The notes under the pieces were generated by a model, which searched no databases, was not told the origin of the DNA, and saw only the letters and a program-made list of their open reading frames with translations. The position numbers were made by a program, and so were the translations under genes. Source: Planctomycetaceae bacterium (GTDB taxonomy: Bacteria > Planctomycetota > Planctomycetia > Pirellulales > Thermoguttaceae). Taken from it: a stretch of DNA of 6,592 bases. The DNA lies in the NCBI GenBank assembly GCA_031266315.1, contig JAISBG010000300.1:1-6592 (forward strand), read 5' to 3'. Shown here in pieces: positions 1-4,750 of the stretch; the first letter of the stretch is position 1; each line of letters opens with the position of its first letter.

Positions 1-6
1 AAAAGC

Positions 7-445
7 AGAAACAAGTTTGTTGATTTTGTTCACGGAGGGTCATTCATGAGAAACAAGTTTGTTGATTTTGTTCCCGAAGGGTCATTCATGAGAAACAAGT
101 TTGTTGATTCTGTTCCCGAAGGGTCATTCATGAGAAACAAGTTTGTTGATTTTGTTCCCGAAGAGTCATTCATAAGAAACAAGTATGTTGTTTCTGTTCC
201 CGGAGGGCTATTTTGAGAAATACACAGTGTATTTTTGTTCCCGGAGGGTCATTTTTGAGAAATACACAATGTATTTTTGTTCCCAAAGGGTTATTTTGAG
301 AAATACACAGTGTATTTTTGTTCCCGGAGGGTCATTTTTGAGAAATACACAATGTATTTTTGTTCCCAAAGGGTTATTTTTGAGAAATACACAATGTATT
401 TTTGTTCCCAGAGGGTTATTTTTGAGAAATACATGGTGTATTCGC
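7..445. repeat. Tandem array of 42-bp palindrome-bearing repeats (10 full copies, 1 partial)
   Basis: Units start at 7, 49, 91, 133, 175, 216, 258, 299, 341, 383 and 425 (partial). The spacing is 42 bp, except 41 bp for the units at 175 and 258, each of which lost one T from a T run near its end. The first four units (sub-family A) carry AACAA-GT-TTGTT. The units from 216 on (sub-family B) carry AAATACAC-A-GTGTATTT or AAATACA-CAA-TGTATTT at the same place. The unit at 175 is a hybrid: its left part is A-like and its right part B-like. All share a TGTTCCC-nnn-GGG core, which is itself a small CCC/GGG inverted repeat in most copies. The units at 216 and 299 are identical, which points to duplication of an 83-bp pair. 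Whole units are conserved and there are no unique spacers, so this is not CRISPR. The function is unknown; a protein-binding array, a structured RNA or a decayed coding repeat are all possible. Confidence 0.93.
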
Positions 446-536
446 AAAACCGAATAACCCGACAATTTTTCTACTAACGGGACAGGAAAATTAACTATTC
501 CGTAAGATGAAAGACGAAATTGATGCGTAGCAGGAG

Positions 537-1388
537 TTAGTAAGGCAGAAGACCTTGCAGTTTTGTATTTGAGGGGTCTGGAATTTGATATTTTATAACT
601 TTTTGATCGGATTTACCAATATTGATATTGCCCAACGCCGGGTCCCAAAGCCAAACCCATTGACGCAATTCGTTACGGGGCATAATAATTCGATGCAAAA
701 CATGAGTGCGTTTCTGTTTCACGTAACCGCCGGAACGGTCTTCAAATTGCCAGATTTCAAAACGCATTGTCGCCGAAGTCTCATCCAATGTTGTTCCGAG
801 ATCACGCAACAACATGACAAGTGCACGAATTTGTTTCGGTCGGAATTGACCTTTTTTATAACTTCCGCCAATGTAAAGCGGAATAACTTTATTCTCGTAA
901 TGTTTCGATTCACGGATTGTTTTATCAACCCATTGTCGGCTTTCTTCATCTTTAACGGCGATTTCTTTTTTACCGTTGTCGTCCCGATCACACAAAACAT
1001 CGGCGTCAGGAGGAAAAAATTCTTCAAAATCAAGCACCGGAGCGTAACGCCAACCTTCAAAACGTTGTTTGGTTCCGCCTTTGATAATAATCAGATCGTA
1101 AATTCCCGGCAATATCGATTCAATAACCCATGTTCCGTTACCTTTGTTGGCAGCGCGGAAATCCACCCAAGGTTCATTGATTTTCGGAGCCTCCGCCCGT
1201 TCTTTGGCAACCCGCGTGGAACCATCGGCTTGCTTCGGCAACCCGTCCGAATCCCAACGATAAATCGCACCAACAAATGTAACATCGTCATAGCCGCCGC
1301 TCAATTGAATGGTCAATCCGCCGGCATAAAGAGTTGAAACAAACGAAAATAAAACAAAAAACAACATTGAACTTGTCCATTTTTTCAT
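537..1388 (-). CDS. Secreted protein of unknown function, 283 aa
   Basis: I do not recognise a named family. The protein begins with a clear type I signal peptide: MKKW, a hydrophobic stretch at about residues 7-20, and a likely cleavage after LYA at residue 22. It should therefore be exported to the periplasm or cell surface. The segment at about 24-105 is rich in beta-type patterns, and GTWVIESILPGIYDLIII at 85-102 resembles the edge of a carboxypeptidase-regulatory or Cna-B-like beta sandwich; that is only a resemblance. An acidic DRDDNG stretch at 134-139 could bind calcium but is not a canonical EF-hand or dockerin loop. The C-terminal half is rich in Trp, Arg and Lys, with no membrane segment. 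The ATG at 1386-1388 is chosen because it directly precedes the signal peptide; a weak GTGAG (plus-strand 1397-1401) lies 8 nt before it. It is divergent from kdsD and ends about 90 bp from the 42-bp array. Confidence 0.8.
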   Translation of the reverse strand: MKKWTSSMLFFVLFSFVSTLYAGGLTIQLSGGYDDVTFVGAIYRWDSDGLPKQADGSTRVAKERAEAPKINEPWVDFRAANKGNGTWVIESILPGIYDLIIIKGGTKQRFEGWRYAPVLDFEEFFPPDADVLCDRDDNGKKEIAVKDEESRQWVDKTIRESKHYENKVIPLYIGGSYKKGQFRPKQIRALVMLLRDLGTTLDETSATMRFEIWQFEDRSGGYVKQKRTHVLHRIIMPRNELRQWVWLWDPALGNINIGKSDQKVIKYQIPDPSNTKLQGLLPY

Positions 1389-1454
1389 ACAAATATCTCA
1401 CTGATTTTAAAGGTGGTTCTTGTTAAGATACAGGAATCAGTAGAATTTTCGTTA

Positions 1455-1600
1455 AATAGGTAGGCAACCTTTCGCTGAAAGGTTGTGTCGGCGTACTCGC
1501 CGACTTTGCCCCTGTTTCCGGTTGGCAAATTGACCCAAAACGGAAGGCACAATTTGCCATCGTTAATCTGATTCACTGTCGGCTGTCGCCTACCCGATGT
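1455..1600. repeat. Intergenic hairpin-rich repeat, copy 1
   Basis: Three strong inverted repeats follow one another: CAACCTTTC-GCT-GAAAGGTTG (1465-1485, 9-bp stem), GTCGGCG-TACT-CGCCGAC (1487-1504, 7-bp stem) and TGGCAAATTG / CAATTTGCCA (1523-1532 and 1550-1559, 10-bp stem). The right part (1518-1600) matches copy 2 in the same orientation through CCGGTTGG, TTGAC, GGAAGGCAC and a 15-base identity GTTAATCTGATTCAC at 1562-1576 followed by GTCGGCT. The left part (1465-1504) is the reverse complement of the right end of copy 2. It looks like a small dispersed, non-coding repeat family; no transposase is present. Confidence 0.8.
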
Positions 1601-1769
1601 TAACCAACTTTTAACAAAAATTCTACCAAATCATTACTTCTATTTTAACCGCAAAACGTACCCAATGTAAACCCAACACAGCATATCCGCAACTAAATTT
1701 TTTCTGATTCTACCGGATTAGGTGTCCAATCATTGAAAAGTTCGTTTTAAACACGAAAATTCACGGAAA

Positions 1770-1905
1770 AGGGTGGGCAATCCCTTCGCTATTTGCCAAA
1801 AGGGTCGCGCCGGTTGGTTTTATTATTGACTCCAAAATGGAAGGCACGTTAATCTGATTCACAGTCGGCTATATCGCCGACGCAATGTTTCAGCGAAACT
1901 TTTGA
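1770..1905. repeat. Intergenic hairpin-rich repeat, copy 2
   Basis: This copy shares with copy 1, in order, a GGCAA...CTTCGCT segment (1776-1790), CCGGTTGG (1810-1817), TTGAC (1826-1830), GGAAGGCAC (1839-1847) and the identical 15-mer GTTAATCTGATTCAC (1848-1862) followed by GTCGGCT. It lacks an 11-base segment that copy 1 has between the last two blocks. Its right end forms GTCGGC-TATATC-GCCGAC (1864-1881) and GTTTC-AGC-GAAAC (1887-1899). Together these are the inverted counterpart of the two left hairpins of copy 1, with different bases but paired stems in both. Confidence 0.78.
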
Positions 1906-1982
1906 TAAATAGCCCACTTCTTTTTTGCATTTTGCGTTTTTCGCATCAATTTATAGAATTGTTACCGGAAAAAAAATTGGTC

Positions 1983-2011
1983 TTGTTCTAAAAGAGCAAA
2001 TTAGATACTAT
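1983..2011 (+). promoter_or_regulatory. Candidate sigma-70-type promoter of kdsD
   Basis: TTGTTC at 1983-1988 and TACTAT at 2006-2011 are separated by 17 bp, so transcription would start near 2018, about 40 nt before the kdsD start. A CTAAAA/TTTTAG inverted repeat (1988-1993 and 2013-2018) brackets the putative -10 and could be an operator. Both hexamers are imperfect and this is a pattern match only. Confidence 0.35.
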
Positions 2012-2044
2012 GTTTTAGGAGCGTGTTCTTATTGTTTTTAAGGC

Positions 2045-2049
2045 AAGGA
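2045..2049 (+). promoter_or_regulatory. Ribosome binding site of kdsD
   Basis: AAGGA lies 7 nt before the ATG at 2057 and supports that start codon. Confidence 0.75.
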
Positions 2050-2056
2050 TGTAATC

Positions 2057-3118
2057 ATGTTGGATGTTCTTTCGTTAGGAAAACAAATATTAAAGCAAGA
2101 ATCATTGGCGATTCGGGAACTTGCGGAAAATCTTGATGAACGATTTCTTCAGGCGGTTTATCGGATTCTTTGTTGTGAAGGCAATGTGATTGTTTGCGGA
2201 ATCGGCAAGGCGGGACTGGTTGGACAAAAAATTTCCGCAACCCTTTCCTCCACCGGAACACCTTCTCATTTTCTCCACCCTGCTGAAGCAATTCATGGTG
2301 ATTTAGGGAAAATTGGTAAAAAAGATGTTGTTCTGATTCTTTCTCAAAGTGGTGAAACGGAAGAAATCATTCGGATTTTACCGTCAATTCGTCAGTTTCG
2401 GGTTGAAATAATTGCGATTACCGCTTCGGAACAAAATACGTTAGGGCGTAATGCTCATGTTGTTCTTCCGTTGGGGCAAATCGAAGAGGCGGACATGCTT
2501 GGTTTGGCTCCAAGTGCCAGCACTGCGGTGATGATTGCGCTTGGTGACGCTTTGGCGTTAACCGTTAGCCAACGGCGACGCTTTCAGGCGGACAATTTTG
2601 CGGTTTTCCATCCCGGCGGCGCGTTGGGACGTAAATTGAGTCGAGTTGATGAACATCTTCGTGGTTTAGAGCGTTGTCGAATTGCTCCCGATAATGAAAC
2701 GATTCGTGAAGTTTTTGTTCGGCATCGTGTTTCGGGGCGTCGTTCCGGTGCCATTCTGCTAACCCATGAAGATGGACGGCTTTCCGGAATTTTTACCGAT
2801 AGCGATTTGGCAAAACTTTTTGAACAACGAAACGAACATTTAATTGATTTACCGATTCGTAAGAGCATGACTTCAAAACCGACTGCTGTTCTCAGTGGAA
2901 CACGAATGCTCGAAGCGATTGCTATTATGAGTGAAAAAAGAATCAGTGAACTGCCGGTTATCAACACGGACGGATTTCCTCTTGGAATGATAGATATTAC
3001 CGATGTCATTGCCGTCTTTCCTGAAACGATTTTATCAGACACGATATTGCCGGACGGTGCAGCCGATACAACCGCAAATAAATTCCCGTCGGAAAAAACA
3101 ATACTGAAAATCGCTTGA
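2057..3118 (+). CDS. kdsD: Arabinose-5-phosphate isomerase (KpsF/GutQ family, SIS + 2 CBS)
   Basis: This cytoplasmic enzyme interconverts D-ribulose 5-phosphate and D-arabinose 5-phosphate, the first committed step toward Kdo, a core sugar of lipopolysaccharide and some capsules. The SIS domain spans about residues 38-175 and contains GIGKAG (48-53), STGTPS (65-70), HGDLG (80-84), LSQSGETEE (95-103) and the FHPGGALGRKL signature (184-194). The four residues known to be important in E. coli KdsD (Lys59, Glu111, Glu152, His193) line up, by eye and at a constant offset of 8, with Lys51, Glu103, Glu144 and His185. Two CBS domains follow, at about 212-260 and 271-323. The protein is 353 residues against about 328 in E. 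coli; the excess is a C-terminal tail (about 326-353) of low complexity. No kdsC or kdsB lies beside it, so the gene appears to stand alone. The family call is very secure; the choice among the KdsD, KpsF and GutQ paralogue names is less so. Confidence 0.94.
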   Translation: MLDVLSLGKQILKQESLAIRELAENLDERFLQAVYRILCCEGNVIVCGIGKAGLVGQKISATLSSTGTPSHFLHPAEAIHGDLGKIGKKDVVLILSQSGETEEIIRILPSIRQFRVEIIAITASEQNTLGRNAHVVLPLGQIEEADMLGLAPSASTAVMIALGDALALTVSQRRRFQADNFAVFHPGGALGRKLSRVDEHLRGLERCRIAPDNETIREVFVRHRVSGRRSGAILLTHEDGRLSGIFTDSDLAKLFEQRNEHLIDLPIRKSMTSKPTAVLSGTRMLEAIAIMSEKRISELPVINTDGFPLGMIDITDVIAVFPETILSDTILPDGAADTTANKFPSEKTILKIA

Positions 3119-3202
3119 GGTAACTTCTAAAAACTTTTAACAAATAGCAAAGATTATTTTTTGACAAGATAAATATGATATACAGTTTTATTTGATTTTT
3201 AT

Positions 3203-3229
3203 CCTGTAAATTTTGTAAATCCTGTCAAA
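3203..3229. repeat. Short tandem repeat, three 9-bp units
   Basis: CCTGTAAAT, TTTGTAAAT and CCTGTCAAA follow directly on one another. The third unit also forms part of the right arm of the TTTTTTGACA/TGTCAAAAAA inverted repeat. Confidence 0.6.
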
Positions 3230-3304
3230 AAAAATAAAAAATTCAGAGATTTCTGTTGATTTCCGATCATGTTTCACATAAACTATGAATCTTATTCAAG
3301 CGAT

Positions 3305-3337
3305 ACATTTTTTTACCGTGTTGTTTGCGGTAAATGT
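3305..3337 (+). promoter_or_regulatory. Hairpin upstream of the prepilin-like gene
   Basis: TTTACCG (3312-3318) pairs with CGGTAAA (3328-3334) around a 9-nt loop. If four T are bulged out, the stem extends to ACATTT...ACCG with CGGTAAATGT, 10 bp in all. It lies about 45 nt before the start codon at 3382, so it could be an operator or a leader hairpin. No function can be assigned. Confidence 0.4.
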
Positions 3338-3368
3338 TTCGCGATTATTTCGATAAAACCTTATAATT

Positions 3369-3374
3369 AAGGAG
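3369..3374 (+). promoter_or_regulatory. Strong ribosome binding site of the prepilin-like gene
   Basis: A perfect AAGGAG lies 7 nt before ATG at 3382. This is the best translation start signal between kdsD and the conserved pilin-like body. It shows that translation is meant to begin here, although the frame opened at this ATG ends at 3481-3483. Confidence 0.75.
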
Positions 3375-3381
3375 AATGACG

Positions 3382-4630
3382 ATGAAAAATTTAGTTATTT
3401 GTTTGGTCAGGCTTTTTGCAATGTTTTCAGTGAAAAATCAAATGTTAAAATGGGCAAGTCAGGGGGGGGGGGGCAGTATGTAGGGAAGAGTTAAGAAATG
3501 ATAGGGAAAAATCTCTGCTTTCCCAATACTTTTCCGCAAAATTCTTACAACTTCGTCGTTCTTCACCGTTCGGCTTTACTCTTGTCGAACTCCTCGTGGT
3601 GATTGCGATTATCGGGGTGTTAATCGCACTTCTGTTGCCGGCGGTTCAGGCAGCACGCGAGGCTGCAAGACGAATGCAGTGTATTAACCATTTGAAACAA
3701 TATGGTATCGGGATTCATAATTTCCACGATACCAGTAATGGTTTACCTCCCTGTTATCTGGGAAACAATAGATTATCGTTTTTTGTTCTTGTTCTTCCTT
3801 TTATGGAACAACAGGCAATATACGATGCGATGACCGGAACCACCAATCGTTTCAACATCAAACCGAATGACGCTTTTAACGGAACAGGAACTTTTTCTGA
3901 GGAACAAAAAAAGCAACTCTGTTCCGTTCCGTTTGCTTACTGTCCGTCACGGCGTGGTATTGCCGAATTTTCAACTGATGGTTTTGCACGAGGACCGCGT
4001 AATGATTATCTTCTCATTTTTGCGGCAACTCAAGGACAACGTGATTTTGTAGCAACTATTTGTAACAACTGGTATCAACATGTGTATTCTCCTATGCGGC
4101 AGGATGGTGCTTTTCGTGTTGCCTCTTCAACTTTTGAACCGGCAACAGAAAATGTTTTTACCGGTGGAGGAACTTTGACCATGTGGGAACCGCGAGATAC
4201 TATGACCTGGTGGTCAGACGGAACATCCAATCAAATAGTAATGGGAGATAAACATATTCCACAATCACTGCTTGGTCAATGCGGTACTTCTCCAATGGCT
4301 CAGATGCGTCAGGATTGTGGTGTTTTTCATGCTTCAGGAAACGATCCCTATCATGTGGTTAATACTTTCCAACTCAATTCCCGAACAATATCCACTGATT
4401 TAACAACCGCAGGATATAAAATAGGATTAGCCAGAGGACCAAGCGAACACGATTCCTCTTCTATTTCCCCTTGGACAGACAGTTTTTTGTCTTTCGGCAG
4501 TTATCATTCGGGCAGTTGCAATTTCCTTCTTGGAGACGGTTCTGTTCGCACCATTTTAAATCCGGTTTCAGGAAAAATATTGCTTCTACTTTCCGTTGTT
4601 AACGACGGTAACACTGTCTCTATTCCTTAG
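3382..4630 (+). CDS. DUF1559 prepilin-like protein, frame split by a poly-G tract
   Basis: This belongs to the planctomycete DUF1559 family: type IV pilin-like N-terminus, secreted or surface-anchored, exact role unknown. The body is in the frame of 3449-4630. It contains the prepilin signal [16 protein letters not shown] (from 3572, predicted cleavage after Gly and before Phe at 3575, with Glu at mature position 5), then [25 protein letters not shown] and a C-terminal [12 protein letters not shown], the H-X9-DG motif. That frame has no ATG, GTG or TTG between a stop at 3446 and the signal itself. The GTG at 3596 is too late, because it would remove the cleavage site and half of the helix. 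The only good start is ATG 3382, with AAGGAG before it; its frame runs 33 codons through the 12-G run and stops at 3481-3483. Removing one G (or adding two) joins both frames into a 415-residue protein with an unusually long leader of about 64 residues containing a hydrophobic segment ([12 protein letters not shown]). The frame break may be phase variation, slippage, a mutation or a sequencing error. Confidence 0.82.
3462..3473 (+). repeat. Homopolymer of 12 G inside the prepilin-like gene
   Basis: Twelve consecutive G separate the ATG-initiated frame (from 3382) from the frame of the DUF1559 body. With 12 G the product stops after 33 codons, and with 10 or 13 G it would stop at 3492-3494. 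With 11 or 14 G the full protein is made. Tracts of this length and position are typical of slipped-strand phase variation in other bacteria, and also of base-calling errors. Confidence 0.9.
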
Positions 4631-4650
4631 ATTTGATATTTTTTGCCTAC

Positions 4651-4712
4651 AAAAAAACAGCCGTTTCCGCAAAGAAATAAAATTATCTTTTATCTCATTT
4701 CGGTAACGGCTG
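4651..4712 (-). terminator. Rho-independent terminator of the HEAT-repeat gene
   Basis: CAGCCGTTTCCG (4658-4669) pairs with CGGTAACGGCTG (4701-4712), 12 bp with one mismatch. On the minus strand the stem is followed directly by seven T (plus-strand A run 4651-4657), so it terminates the leftward gene that ends at 4751. The 31-nt loop contains a second stem, ATAAAA/TTTTAT, giving a compound hairpin. On the plus strand no T run follows immediately, so termination of the prepilin-like gene here would be weaker. Confidence 0.8.
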
Positions 4713-4750
4713 AATAATCGTAATAGTTTTATAATGATTATAAGTTACTA

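Larger units (their letters stand above)
1389..2056. other. Divergent intergenic region, 668 bp, repeat-rich
   Basis: No convincing gene lies here. The only sizeable open frame (minus strand, 1385-1576) starts at a GTG inside the repeated module, overlaps the start of the exported-protein gene and has no ribosome binding site. The region holds two related copies of a hairpin-bearing repeat (about 1455-1600 and 1770-1905), an AT-rich unstructured stretch between them, and the promoter and leader of kdsD at its right end. An ACTGATT/AATCAGT inverted repeat (1400-1406 and 1435-1441) lies just upstream of the minus-strand gene and would fall in its leader if transcription starts beyond it. Confidence 0.75.
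3119..3381. other. AT-rich spacer between kdsD and the prepilin-like gene
   Basis: No gene is visible in these 263 bp. The spacer contains TTTTTTGACAAGAT (3157-3170) paired with ATCCTGTCAAAAAA (3219-3232), a 14-bp inverted repeat with one mismatch and a 48-nt loop. Its right arm overlaps a triple 9-bp direct repeat at 3203-3229. A second hairpin lies at 3305-3337. No classical terminator for kdsD (GC-rich stem followed by a T run on the plus strand) is evident. Confidence 0.6.

Noticed and set aside
134..142. Calcium-binding EF-hand or dockerin loop in the exported protein (residue numbers)
   Set aside because: DRDDNGKKE has the acidic start but lacks the correctly placed hydrophobic and final acidic residues of a canonical loop.
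7..445. CRISPR array
   Set aside because: The whole 42-bp unit repeats with no unique spacers between conserved repeats, and no cas genes are nearby.
185..477. Protein-coding frames in the B half of the array, both strands
   Set aside because: They exist only because the period is a multiple of three. The repeat phase shifts at the 41-bp units, none has a convincing start, and the minus-strand frame needs a TTG start without a ribosome binding site.
585..1337. Long plus-strand open frame (250 codons)
   Set aside because: It lies entirely antisense to the exported-protein gene, which has a proper signal peptide and start. The plus-strand product has no recognisable domain.
1385..1576. Small minus-strand gene upstream of the exported protein
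   Set aside because: It starts at a GTG within the repeated module, spans hairpins, has no ribosome binding site and overlaps the downstream gene start.
2584..3042. Minus-strand frame of 152 codons inside kdsD
   Set aside because: It is a shadow of a clearly conserved gene on the other strand.
3161..3166. TTGACA as a -35 element
   Set aside because: No acceptable -10 hexamer lies 16-18 bp downstream; the match is part of the inverted repeat.
3362..3367. Perfect TATAAT as promoter of the prepilin-like gene
   Set aside because: It ends one base before the ribosome binding site, so the transcript would start within or after AAGGAG, and no -35 element lies at the right distance.
3498..3600. 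ATG at 3498 as the prepilin-like gene start
   Set aside because: It is in the third frame and reaches a stop at about 3600 without encoding the prepilin signal.
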